Below, one piece after another: positions 43,826 through 54,570 of a DNA stretch of 64,000 nucleotides. Position 1 is the first letter of the stretch. The number at the start of each line of letters is the position of its first letter. The position numbers were made by a program, and so were the translations under genes. The DNA comes from Klebsiella quasipneumoniae subsp. quasipneumoniae (GTDB lineage Bacteria > Pseudomonadota > Gammaproteobacteria > Enterobacterales > Enterobacteriaceae): positions 2,170,001 through 2,234,000 of the forward strand of contig NZ_CP084876.1 in assembly GCF_020525925.1 (NCBI RefSeq), given 5' to 3'. The notes beneath the pieces were generated by a model. The model did no database searches, was not told the origin of the DNA, and saw nothing but the letters and a program-made list of their open reading frames with translations.

Positions 43826-44664
43826 GCCTGTTGGTGGTTATCGCCGGGCTGTTGCTGGCTGGCGCGCTGGGGCTGCTGTACTTCCCGTGGTCGGGCAAAG
43901 GGGCGGTGGACCGCGATACCCTCAACCGCGCCCTGTATCAGTCGCGCCTGCAGGAGCTGGCGCAGGAGCGCGGCGAGGACAACCCGGCGCTGGTCGTCGA
44001 GCTGCAGCGCACGCTGCTGACGGATATCCCGCCCCAGGTACAGCCTGGCGAACGGCCGCTAAGCCGCTGGGCGCTGTTTCCGGGCGCGCTGCTGCTGGTG
44101 GTCCTGAGCCTGGGCCTGTATCTGAAAACCAGCGATATTGGCCAGGTGCTGCTCTGGCAGCAGGCGGAGCGGCATTATCCTGCGCTGTTGCAGCAGGTTA
44201 AGGACCCGACCGCGCCGCCGCTGCGTATGGATGAGCTGGCGGAGCTGCGGCTTGGCCTGCGCAGCCATCTGCAGAATACTCCGCACGACCTCGCCGGCTG
44301 GCAGCTGCTTGGGCGGCTGGGGCTGTTGTTGAACGATGGCGAGACGGCGATCGGCGCTTTTGGCCGGGCGCATGCGCTGGCGGTGGACGACCCGGCGTCG
44401 GCTTTCGATTACGCCAGCGCGCTGGTGCGGGCGGGGGATAGCGGTCAGGTCCGGATGGGCGAGCTGCTGCTGCGTGACCTGCATCAGCGACAGCCGACCA
44501 GCCTGCCGGTGCTGGAGATGCTGGCCCTGAGCGCGGTGCGTAATGAAGATTACCCCGAAGCCGTGGCGGCCCTGCAGGCGTTGCTGGCCCGGCTGCCGGA
44601 AGGGGATGCGCGGCGCGAGGCGATTGTCCGCCAGCTGGCGCAGGCGCAGCAGCAGGCGCAGTAA
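43822..44664 (+). CDS. ccmI: Apocytochrome chaperone CcmI (TPR protein)
   Basis: A 280-residue protein with two membrane helices (near 5-20 and 88-102), a cytoplasmic loop carrying the LYQSRLQELAQE motif typical of CcmI N-termini, and a periplasmic TPR-like region (about 150-270, for example LAGWQLLGRLGLLLNDGETAIGAF split over helices). It presents apocytochrome C-termini to CcmFH. Overlaps ccmH by 4 bases. Last gene of the cluster; repeats start immediately afterwards. Confidence 0.9.
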   Translation: MSLLVVIAGLLLAGALGLLYFPWSGKGAVDRDTLNRALYQSRLQELAQERGEDNPALVVELQRTLLTDIPPQVQPGERPLSRWALFPGALLLVVLSLGLYLKTSDIGQVLLWQQAERHYPALLQQVKDPTAPPLRMDELAELRLGLRSHLQNTPHDLAGWQLLGRLGLLLNDGETAIGAFGRAHALAVDDPASAFDYASALVRAGDSGQVRMGELLLRDLHQRQPTSLPVLEMLALSAVRNEDYPEAVAALQALLARLPEGDARREAIVRQLAQAQQQAQ

Positions 44665-44700
44665 CTGCCCGGCGGCGCTGCGTTAGCGTGGGCCTGGGGA

Positions 44701-44876
44701 TATGAGCTGACGGGAGGCCTTTGTAGGCCGGGTAAGGCGCAGCCGCCACCCGGCAACATGGCGGGCACGGAGCGATATCTTGCCCGGCGGCGGGGGAGAC
44801 TGTTATCGGTTTTACAGGTTCTCAGCCCGGGGAAAGCGTTTATCACGCGTGACTTCAGCGTAGTTTGCGCTCCCGC
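44701..44876. repeat. Direct repeat R1, copy A
   Basis: About 176 bases repeated at 45551-45726 at an exact offset of 850, with few substitutions. It includes one REP unit and a stretch containing ACAGGTTCTCAGCCCGGGG. Confidence 0.85.
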
Positions 44877-45010
44877 TTCGTGTTGCTGCACCCGGTTTTC
44901 CGTGGCGCAGGGAGCAGTATGGCAGCGGCAACGACTGCCGGACGGTTCCCTCTCCCTCCGGGAGAGGGCCAGGGGCGGGAAAGTACTGCTGGGAAGTCTT
45001 TTATGTTATC

Positions 45011-45295
45011 TGTGGCTTCAGCGGGTATTGCGCTCCCGGTTAGTCTTCTGCGTTATGTCAATCATGGCGCAGGGAGCGCACAGGGGGCGGCCAGTCGCCG
45101 CCGCCCCCTGTACCCCCGGGCTCCGGCCAGCAAAATCGCCGCTACGCGGTCCCTTCGACTTATCCCTGCAGGCTTCGGGTCGGGCCGAGGCAGCGTCCGT
45201 GTAAAACACGGCCCTCAGCCCGCATCCATGCGGGCTGCCCCGGCCTTCCGGGAACGTCTCAGCGATTTTGAGGCCGCCAGCACCGGCAGTTTCAG
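45011..45295. repeat. Structured direct repeat R2, copy A
   Basis: 285 bases repeated at 45698-45982 (offset 687, no indels; only 5 differences in the last 244). Densely palindromic: CAGGGGGCGGC / GCCGCCCCCTG, AGCCCGCA / TGCGGGCT, CCGTGT / ACACGG, CCGC / GCGG, and an enclosing AAAATCGC / GCGATTTT pair about 130 bases apart. Could be a structured RNA or a mobile palindromic element. A minus-strand frame through it (45018-45209) has no evident ribosome site. Confidence 0.8.
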
Positions 45296-45550
45296 TAGCC
45301 CCAGCGCCAGCGGTGATTTGGGGCTCCAGGTCGGGTCAGGCGCAGCCGCCAGCCGGCACAAAAGCGGCTCCGTGCCCGCTGTCCTTGCCCGGCGGCGCTA
45401 CGCTTGCGCGGGCCTACGAAGGGCGTGAATAGAGCGCCAAATCGCGGGCAGCCTTTGTAGGCCGGGTCAGGCGCAGCCGCCACCCGGCAACATGGCGGGC
45501 ACGGAACGATATCTTGCCCGGAGGCGCCGCGTTTGCGTAGGCCTGAGGGA

Positions 45551-45726
45551 TATGAGCTGACGGGAGGCCTTTGTAGGCCGGGTCAGGCGCAGCCGCCACC
45601 CGGCAACATGGCGGCCACGGAGCGATAGCTTGCCCGGCGGCGGGGGAGACGGTTATTGGTTTTACAGGTTCTCAGCCCGGGGAAAGCGTTTATCACGCGT
45701 GGCTTCAGCGTAGTTTGCGCTCCCGG
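45551..45726. repeat. Direct repeat R1, copy B
   Basis: Second copy of R1. Here it runs directly into R2 copy B, sharing about 29 bases. In copy A the two are separated by 134 unrelated bases (44877-45010), including the common palindrome CCCTCTCCCTCCGGGAGAGGG. Confidence 0.85.
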
Positions 45727-45982
45727 TTAATCGTCTGCGTTATGTCAATCATGGCGCAGGGAGCGCACAGGGGGCGGCCAGTCGCCGCCGCCCCCTGTAC
45801 CCCCGGGCTCCGGCCAGCAAAATCGCCACTGCGTGGTCCCTTCGACTTATCCCTGCAGGCTTCGGGTCGGGCCGAGGCAGCGTCCGTGCAAAACACGGCC
45901 CTCAGCCCGCATCCATGCGGGCTGCCCCGGCCTTCCGGGAACGTCTCAGCGATTTTGAGGCCGTCAGCACCGGCAGTTTCAG
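45698..45982. repeat. Structured direct repeat R2, copy B
   Basis: Near-identical to copy A. One stem changes from CCGC/GCGG to CCAC/GTGG, keeping its pairing. The same three substitutions are also third-codon, silent changes in the minus-strand frame, so RNA and coding explanations both remain open. Confidence 0.8.
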
Positions 45983-46355
45983 CAACCATGGTGAATATAT
46001 TAACGACAGGTCGCACGAACCCTCCAGGCCGGGTAAGGCGCAGCCGCCACCCGGCAAAAATACGGCACAAATACGGCCCAACAGCGTAACCGGGATAAGG
46101 CGTCACGCATCGCTTTCCGGGGTTCTCTGCTGGCGCTATGCGCAGCCGCTTCCGTGTTAAGCTCCCAGGTGTCGCAGGAATGACTGTAGAATCTCCCCCT
46201 TAGCATCAGCAGCAGGCTGCCGCTTAGGCCCCGGAGATCCCTCCCTTAACGTTGCAAGCGCGGTAGATCCCGAGCACCGGAGTGAAAAAGGATTAGCTGA
46301 ACGTCTTCAGCGCGGGACGCGAATCCATGCTAATCACCTGAGGGGGTTAGCTCGC

Positions 46356-46580
46356 TCATGTTCCCCGACGAGCCGGATAGCGCTGCTGACAGCTGGCAAA
46401 AGAGTCGTTGATGTAGTGGCTCAGCGCCCACTTGTCCTGATAGCCAAACGTCCTCGGGAATGGATGCAGTACGAAGCGCCGGGTCAGGAGGTCAACGTGA
46501 TTGCCGCTGAAGACGCGGTGTTCACGGATCATCTCATCTGGTAACCTGTCACGCGCGCCGTTGGTAATGTGAATATTCAT
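46356..46580 (-). CDS. Doubtful small hypothetical protein
   Basis: A 74-residue frame starting ATG 46580 (MNIHITNGARDRLPDEMIRE). It has no recognisable domain, signal or membrane segment and no ribosome site (an AAAATTAACC stretch precedes the ATG). Composition differs from the surrounding GC-rich genes, so it may be a remnant of a transferred gene. Confidence 0.25.
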   Translation of the reverse strand: MNIHITNGARDRLPDEMIREHRVFSGNHVDLLTRRFVLHPFPRTFGYQDKWALSHYINDSFASCQQRYPARRGT

Positions 46581-46606
46581 GGTTAATTTTGGAACTCAGA
46601 CGATTA

Positions 46607-46969
46607 ATGAAAACTAGCAGACTATTCACTTTAATTTTGCCATTGTTACTGACACTCTGCGCCGGCACAGAGGCCAGCGCCAGCACACCTTCAGGCAGCA
46701 TTTCCTCTGCAAACACATCAATTACCACTCGTGATAAGAACGGAAACCTACTGCCGAGTTTCCTGCGGATTCAGTACGATGTTGATTCAGATGGCAGAGT
46801 TCAGAATGTAAAGATACTTGAATCGACAACGACTCCGGAGTTGGAACATCAAATCATTGATAAAATGATTAAAAAATGGCGCTTTGAAAAGGGCAAACCG
46901 GGAATAGCTCAAAGATTAGTCGTCAAGATCCCACCCAAATCAGACGGCGGTCCCGCGAATAAGCAGTAA
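46607..46969 (+). CDS. Small exported protein with TonB C-terminal-like domain
   Basis: A 120-residue protein with a clear signal peptide (LFTLILPLLLTLCAGTEASAS). The mature part resembles the TonB C-terminal fold: SFLRIQYDVDSDGRVQNVKI, ESTTTPELEHQIIDKM, then KKWRFEKGKPG and RLVVKI. It lacks the N-terminal anchor and Pro-rich spacer of a real energy transducer, so it is not a working TonB; it may be a periplasmic partner or decoy. The gene is clearly more AT-rich than its neighbours, suggesting transfer. ATG 46607 is chosen; TTG 46589 is in frame. Confidence 0.65.
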   Translation: MKTSRLFTLILPLLLTLCAGTEASASTPSGSISSANTSITTRDKNGNLLPSFLRIQYDVDSDGRVQNVKILESTTTPELEHQIIDKMIKKWRFEKGKPGIAQRLVVKIPPKSDGGPANKQ

Positions 46970-47086
46970 GCACTTTTAATGACTAGTCGCCTGACGCAAC
47001 GTCTACGTCTTTAACGTCCCCGGGGCGCCTGGAGGGGACTCTACCTATCAATAGAGGGTTCGTTTTACCGTAAGCTTACTCTCAAA

Positions 47087-47116
47087 CAAAAAAAGCCCCT
47101 GCATATCAGCAGGGGC
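47087..47116 (-). terminator. Intrinsic terminator of the bud operon
   Basis: Minus-strand GCCCCTGC-TGATAT-GCAGGGGC followed by seven to eight T (A-run 47087-47094), 26 bases after the budC stop. Confidence 0.88.
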
Positions 47117-47141
47117 AAGCCATGTCAGATCTTATTATTTA

Positions 47142-49615
<2,474 letters not shown>

Positions 49616-49624
49616 GTGACCCCC

Positions 49625-50404
49625 TTAACTTTCTACGGAACGGATGGCGGCATCGAGATTATCGGGATGCAGATTGGCCTGCAGGAACGCGCTGTCGGCG
49701 GGCAGGTCGATCATCAGCTTGTGAATTTCGCCGAAGGTCAATACCCCGTGGTCGAGCTGGTAATCCAGCAGGTGACCGCCGCCTTTGCGGTCATCGGTTA
49801 TAAAGTGCTCGTGATACCCGGCGACGTTGATCCCCTGCATATGCTGCGGGGTACGGAAGCCGACCAGCACCCCTTCGCGCTGGTTAAAGCGGAACACCGG
49901 CTGATCGTCGAGGACGTCGGTCATCGCCCGGTACGGCGGCGTCTGGCGCGGCACGGTGCGGGTATGGGCATGGCGGAAATGGCCGTCGATGCGCAGGGCG
50001 CAGAACAGGTTGTCAGAGGGAATTTGCTGGTCGATCACCTCGTGCAACTGCTGGCGGCTCACCGGATGGTCGAAGGTTTTCCGGTACTGCGGCTGGAACC
50101 AGGTCATCACCGCGAACGGCGTTTTCTGCTCCGGCTGGGCTTTGCGCGCGCTGCCGTCGGCCCGCAGCTGATAGACCTGACTGCTGAAGGCGATCAGCTC
50201 CCCGTCCAGCTCATTAAAGGTGCCGAGACCGAAATCGCCGTGCTTCAACAGGTCCGCGATGGTGGTGCTGCCTTCGTAAACCCCGCTCAGCAGGGCGCTC
50301 ATGAGCGATGTCTGATAGAGCACGCTCTCGGGATGCTGCGCGGAAAACGCCCGCAGGGTTTCGCACAGACTCTCTTCGCAGGTGCATTCAGCAGAATGAT
50401 TCAT
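49625..50404 (-). CDS. budA: Alpha-acetolactate decarboxylase
   Basis: A 259-residue zinc enzyme that decarboxylates acetolactate to (R)-acetoin. The metal ligands are in FRHAHTR and in GYHEHFITDDRKGGGH, with Glu residues nearby. First gene of the operon, divergent from budR across 106 bases. Confidence 0.95.
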   Translation of the reverse strand: MNHSAECTCEESLCETLRAFSAQHPESVLYQTSLMSALLSGVYEGSTTIADLLKHGDFGLGTFNELDGELIAFSSQVYQLRADGSARKAQPEQKTPFAVMTWFQPQYRKTFDHPVSRQQLHEVIDQQIPSDNLFCALRIDGHFRHAHTRTVPRQTPPYRAMTDVLDDQPVFRFNQREGVLVGFRTPQHMQGINVAGYHEHFITDDRKGGGHLLDYQLDHGVLTFGEIHKLMIDLPADSAFLQANLHPDNLDAAIRSVES

Positions 50405-50510
50405 ATACCACTTCCTCGTTCAACAAATATAAGAAAGGTTAAATAAATGTTGACCCGATTCAGCTCACAGTTCCAATATAGAAACCATGCTGGTTTGAGA
50501 CGTTTTCGAT

Positions 50511-51383
50511 ATGGAACTTCGTTATCTTCGCTATTTTGTCGCCGTCGCCAGGACGCGGCACTTCACCCAGGCCGCCAAGGAACTGGGTATTTCACAGCCT
50601 CCGTTAAGTCAGCAAATTCAGCGGCTTGAGCGCGAGGTGGGGACCCCGCTGTTTCGGCGTTTGACCCGCGGGGTGGAGCTCACCGAGGCCGGTGAGTCGT
50701 TCTATGAGGATGCCCGCCAGATCCTCGCCATGAGCGATGCGGCGCTGGAGAAGGCCAAGGGCATTGCCCGCGGGATGAACGGCAGCCTGTCGCTAGGCAT
50801 TACCAGTTCTGATGCTTTCCACCCGCAAATCTTCACGCTGCTGCACCGTTTTCAGCTCGATCACCCCGGGGTGACCCTGCACCAGATGGAAGACAATATG
50901 GCTAATCTGATGACCGCCCTGAGCGAGGCCGAGCTGGACATCGCCTTCGTCCGTCTGCCGTGCGAGAGCAGTAAAGCCTTTAATCTGCGGATTATCGATG
51001 AGGAGCCGATGGTTATCGCGCTGCCGCGCGACAACCCGCTGGCGACGCAGCCGACCCTGGCCCTGGAGCAGCTGCGCGACGTGGCGCCGATCCTCTTCCC
51101 GCGGGAGGTGGCCCCGGGGCTGTATGAGCTGGTGTACAACAGCTGCCTGCGCGCCGGCATCGATATGGAGCGCGCCTGGCAGTCGTCGCAGATTTCGTCA
51201 TCGCTGAGCATGGTCAATGCCGGGTTCGGCTTCGCGCTGGTCCCGCAGTTGATGACCTGCATTCAACAGCCGAACGTCAGCTATCACCCGCTCAGCGGGG
51301 CGCCGCTGAAGACCGATATTGCCATCGCCTGGCGGCGCTTCGAGCGCTCGCGCACGGTGAAACGCTTTCTGGCGATGTTCTGA
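50511..51383 (+). CDS. budR: LysR-family activator of the bud operon
   Basis: A 290-residue LysR regulator: helix-turn-helix in the first 60 residues (HFTQAAKELGISQPPLSQQI) and a co-inducer domain behind it. By position, divergent from budABC, it is BudR, known to activate the operon in response to acetate and low pH/oxygen. No clear dyad operator was picked out in the short intergenic gap. Confidence 0.92.
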   Translation: MELRYLRYFVAVARTRHFTQAAKELGISQPPLSQQIQRLEREVGTPLFRRLTRGVELTEAGESFYEDARQILAMSDAALEKAKGIARGMNGSLSLGITSSDAFHPQIFTLLHRFQLDHPGVTLHQMEDNMANLMTALSEAELDIAFVRLPCESSKAFNLRIIDEEPMVIALPRDNPLATQPTLALEQLRDVAPILFPREVAPGLYELVYNSCLRAGIDMERAWQSSQISSSLSMVNAGFGFALVPQLMTCIQQPNVSYHPLSGAPLKTDIAIAWRRFERSRTVKRFLAMF

Positions 51384-51402
51384 TCGTCGCGACGCCTGCG
51401 GT

Positions 51403-52173
51403 CTACTGCGCCACCCAGCCGCCGTCCATGTTCCACGCCGCGCCGCGCACCTGGGCGGCGGCGTCGCTGCACAGAAACAGCGCCATTTCGCCCAGCTGCT
51501 GCGGGGTGACAAACTCCCCGGAGGGCTGTTTTTCCGCCAGCAGCTGCGCGCTGGCCTGCTGCGGGTCGACCCCTTCGGCGATGCGCTTATCGATCTGCTG
51601 CTGCACCAGCGGGGTCAGCACCCAGCCGGGGCAGATGGCGTTGCAGGTGATGCCGCTGCGCGCGGTTTCCAGGGCCACGGTTTTGGTCAGGCCGACCACC
51701 GCGTGCTTGGCGGCGACATAGGCCGATTTCTCTTTCGACGCCACCAGGCCATGCACTGAGGCAATGTTGATGATGCGCCCCCAGTCGCGCTGACGCATGC
51801 CTGGCAGCGCCAGGCGGGTGGTGTGGAAGACGCTGGAGAGATTGATGGCGATGATGTCGTTCCATTTGTCCACCGGGAACTGCTCCACCGGGGCGACGTG
51901 CTGGATACCGGCGTTATTGATCACGATATCGACGCCGCCGAAGGTGCTTTCGGCATAGCGCATCATCGCCTCGATCTGCCCGACGTCGCGCAGGTCGGCG
52001 TCGTGATAGCCGGGGATCTTGCCCAGCGCGGCGACTTCAGCCCGGGCGTGGCTGCTGTCGCCGAAGCCATTGAGCACCAGCTGGGCGCCTGCCTGCGCCA
52101 GCACTTTGGCGATCCCTAAGCCGATGCCGCTGGTGGAGCCGGTGACCAGCGCCGTTTTACCGTCTAAATTCAT
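51403..52173 (-). CDS. 3-hydroxybutyrate dehydrogenase
   Basis: A 256-residue short-chain dehydrogenase: TGSTSGIG cofactor motif, NNAGIQHVAPVE, and catalytic Ser139, Tyr152, Lys156 (YVAAK). The GIQHVAPVEQFP segment and the C-terminal WNMDGGW are characteristic of D-3-hydroxybutyrate dehydrogenase, which oxidises 3-hydroxybutyrate to acetoacetate with NAD+. Last gene of the ketone-body operon. Confidence 0.9.
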   Translation of the reverse strand: MNLDGKTALVTGSTSGIGLGIAKVLAQAGAQLVLNGFGDSSHARAEVAALGKIPGYHDADLRDVGQIEAMMRYAESTFGGVDIVINNAGIQHVAPVEQFPVDKWNDIIAINLSSVFHTTRLALPGMRQRDWGRIINIASVHGLVASKEKSAYVAAKHAVVGLTKTVALETARSGITCNAICPGWVLTPLVQQQIDKRIAEGVDPQQASAQLLAEKQPSGEFVTPQQLGEMALFLCSDAAAQVRGAAWNMDGGWVAQ

Positions 52174-52196
52174 TTTATTACTCCTACAATCTGGTC

Positions 52197-53588
52197 TCAG
52201 ACAATGCCGGTCACATAGAACGTGGCAATGACAAACAGCACCGCGAGGCTTTTGATCACCGTGATGGCGAAAATGCCGCCGTAGGCCTGGCGATGGCTCA
52301 GGCCGGTGATCGCCAGCAGGGTGATCACCGCCCCGTTATGCGGCAGGGTGTCCATGCCGCCGCTGGCCATGGCGGCGACGCGGTGCAGGACCTCCAGCGG
52401 AATATTGGCGGCGTGGGCGGCGGCGACAAAGGTTTCGGACATCGCCGCCAGGGCGATGCTCATTCCCCCGGAGGCCGAGCCGGTGATCCCGGCCAGCACC
52501 GTGACGCTGATCGCCTCGTTTAACAGCGGATTGGGAATGGCCGCGAGGGCTTTCGACAGCACCAGGAAACCCGGCAGGGCGGCGATAACCGCGCCGAAGC
52601 CATACTCAGAGGCGGTGTTCATTGCCGCGAGAATCGCCCCGCCCACCGCCGTCCGGCTCCCCTCCGCCAGCCGGCCGCGAATATTGCGATAGCCGCAGAC
52701 CAGCACCAGCACAATGCCGGAAAGCAGCGCTGCCTGCACCGCCCAGATGGCGGTGATTTTCCCCACCTCGGTGACGACAGGCTTCGCCAGACCCGGCAGG
52801 GTGAGCTCATGGCTGGCGCCGTACCATTGCGGGATCCAGTGGGTAAACAGCAGATTCAGCACCCCCACCAGCAGCAGCGGGGCGATTGCGATCAGCGGAT
52901 GCGGCAGGTCGATGTCATCCGGGGTCTCCGGCTCATTTTGCAGATCGGTCCCATAGCCTTCGCCGCTGGCCTGCGCTTTGCGGCGCTGGCGCTCCAGCCA
53001 CAGCAAACCAAAGAGGATAATGAACAGCGAGCCGATAAGCCCCAGCCACGGGGCCGCCCAGGCATTGGTGCCGAAGAAGCTGGTGGGAATAATATTCTGG
53101 ATCTGCGGCGTGCCGGGCAGGGCGTCCATGGTAAACGAGAACGCGCCGAGGGCGACGGTGGCGGGGATCAGCCGCTTGGGGATCCCGCTCTGGCGAAACA
53201 GCTCGGCGGCGAAAGGGTAGACGGCAAAGGCCACCACAAACAGCGACACCCCGCCGTAGGTCAGCAGGGCGCACACCAGCACGATCACCGGGATCGCGTG
53301 GCGGCGGCCGAGGATGCGGATGGCGGCGGCGACAATCGACCGTGAGAATCCCGACAGCTCAATCAGCTTGCCGAACACGGCGCCCAGCAGAAACACCGGG
53401 AAATAGAGCTTTACAAAGCCAACCATTTTTTCCATAAACAGGCCGGTAAAGGCCGGGCCGACCGCGCCCGGGTCGGTGAGCAGCACCGCGCCGAGGGCGG
53501 CGATCGGCGCAAAGAGGATCACGCTGTATCCACGGTAGGCTGCCAGCATCAGTAACGCCAGCGCGGCCAGGGCTATTATCACACTCAT
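52197..53588 (-). CDS. GntP-family permease, probably for 3-hydroxybutyrate/acetoacetate
   Basis: A 463-residue membrane protein with about 12 helices of the GntP/DsdX gluconate-permease fold: GKLIELSGFSRSI, LVCALLTYGGVSLFV, and the conserved ASGGMDTLPHNGAVITLL near the C-terminus. GntP relatives carry many hydroxy acids; ketone-body substrate is inferred from the operon. ATG 53588 is chosen; GTG 53591 is in frame just before it. Confidence 0.88.
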   Translation of the reverse strand: MSVIIALAALALLMLAAYRGYSVILFAPIAALGAVLLTDPGAVGPAFTGLFMEKMVGFVKLYFPVFLLGAVFGKLIELSGFSRSIVAAAIRILGRRHAIPVIVLVCALLTYGGVSLFVVAFAVYPFAAELFRQSGIPKRLIPATVALGAFSFTMDALPGTPQIQNIIPTSFFGTNAWAAPWLGLIGSLFIILFGLLWLERQRRKAQASGEGYGTDLQNEPETPDDIDLPHPLIAIAPLLLVGVLNLLFTHWIPQWYGASHELTLPGLAKPVVTEVGKITAIWAVQAALLSGIVLVLVCGYRNIRGRLAEGSRTAVGGAILAAMNTASEYGFGAVIAALPGFLVLSKALAAIPNPLLNEAISVTVLAGITGSASGGMSIALAAMSETFVAAAHAANIPLEVLHRVAAMASGGMDTLPHNGAVITLLAITGLSHRQAYGGIFAITVIKSLAVLFVIATFYVTGIV

Positions 53589-53635
53589 CACGACGTCTCA
53601 CTCTCATTGTTATTGTAGGGGTACAGAACGCGATA

Positions 53636-54559
53636 CTAGGGTTTCAGGGCGAAGCGCAGCTGGTGTTCCCGGCGCGACTGGATGCGCTGACGCCGCGCCT
53701 CGTCCCAGCGGTAAAAGCCTTGCCCGCTGCGGGCGCCGGTGTCGCCTTGCGCCACTTTCTCCGCCACCAGCGACATCATCTCCGTACCGCTGGCCAGCTC
53801 CGGCAGCAGGTGCTGGCAGATATCCTGGACCGTCGCCAGGCCGGTCATGTCCGCCGCCTCCAGCGGGCCGACCATCGCATAGCGACGGCCCAGCGAGGCG
53901 CGCATCACTTGGTCCACCACCTCCGGGGAAGCGATGCCGCTGTGGACGATGTGCAGCGCTTCGCGCAGCAGGGCGAACTGCAGTCGGTTGCCGACAAAGC
54001 CCGGCGCGGCGCGGTTGAGCACCACCGCTTCCAGCGCGCAGCCGGCGCAAAAGTCGCTTACCTGGCGCGCCAGATGGGGCAGCGTGGCGCTCCCGGGCAC
54101 CACTTCCACCAGCGGGATCAGGTGCGGCGGATGCCAGAAATGGGCGATCAGCAGGCGTTCCGGAAGGCGCATGCCCTGCGCCAGCCGATCCGGCGGCAGG
54201 CCGCTGGTGTTGCTGGCGATAATCGCCTCGTCGGCGATCAGCGTTTCCAGTTCGGCATACAGGGCGTGCTTCAGCGCCAGCCGTTCGGGGATCGCTTCAA
54301 TCAGCAGCGTGGCATCGGCCAGCGCCTGCAGCGCCGGGGTGGGGATTAAACGGCTCAGCACGGCGTCGCGGTCGGCGGGATCCTGCTGAGCGCTCGCCTC
54401 CAGCTCGCGCAGGATCGCCCCGGCCACCGTGGGCACCTCGGCAAGACGTTGCGGATCGGTGTCATACAGGCGGACGGCGTGACCGTGACGGGCGAAATGG
54501 CAGGCAATGCCGACGCCCATCAGTCCCGCGCCGAGTACCGCCAGACGTGGTGTAAACAT
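53636..54559 (-). CDS. 3-hydroxyacyl-CoA dehydrogenase family protein
   Basis: A 307-residue enzyme with an N-terminal NAD-binding domain (AVLGAGLMGVGIACHFA, Gly10/12/15), the SNTSGLP catalytic region, and AHFWHPPHLIPLVEVV holding the catalytic His. The C-terminal dimerisation domain includes APGFVGNRLQFAL. AGGAG lies 6 bases before ATG 54559; the frame is open to 54616. Expected role: oxidation of a 3-hydroxyacyl-CoA (3-hydroxybutyryl-CoA type). Confidence 0.88.
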   Translation of the reverse strand: MFTPRLAVLGAGLMGVGIACHFARHGHAVRLYDTDPQRLAEVPTVAGAILRELEASAQQDPADRDAVLSRLIPTPALQALADATLLIEAIPERLALKHALYAELETLIADEAIIASNTSGLPPDRLAQGMRLPERLLIAHFWHPPHLIPLVEVVPGSATLPHLARQVSDFCAGCALEAVVLNRAAPGFVGNRLQFALLREALHIVHSGIASPEVVDQVMRASLGRRYAMVGPLEAADMTGLATVQDICQHLLPELASGTEMMSLVAEKVAQGDTGARSGQGFYRWDEARRQRIQSRREHQLRFALKP

Positions 54560-54570
54560 AGTGGCTCCTG

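Larger units (their letters stand above)
44665..46606. repeat. 1.9-kb noncoding region of REP palindromes and long direct repeats
   Basis: I see no convincing gene in most of this span. It contains REP units of the same family as the 10.5-kb array in the opposite sense (GGCGCAGCCGCCACCCGGC, at about 44731, 45470, 45583 and 46034, plus a variant at 45336), and two long direct repeats described separately. The final part (46150-46580) is not repeated here and holds only one doubtful small frame. Confidence 0.75.

Noticed and set aside
44758..46160. Several open frames of 60-190 codons across the repeat region after ccmI
   Set aside because: They run through REP units and direct repeats in different frames and directions. 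Only the minus-strand frame through R2 was kept as an alternative explanation, not as a gene.
46607..46969. A functional TonB energy transducer
   Set aside because: No membrane anchor, no Pro-rich spacer and no exbB/exbD nearby; only the C-terminal-like fold is present behind a cleavable signal.
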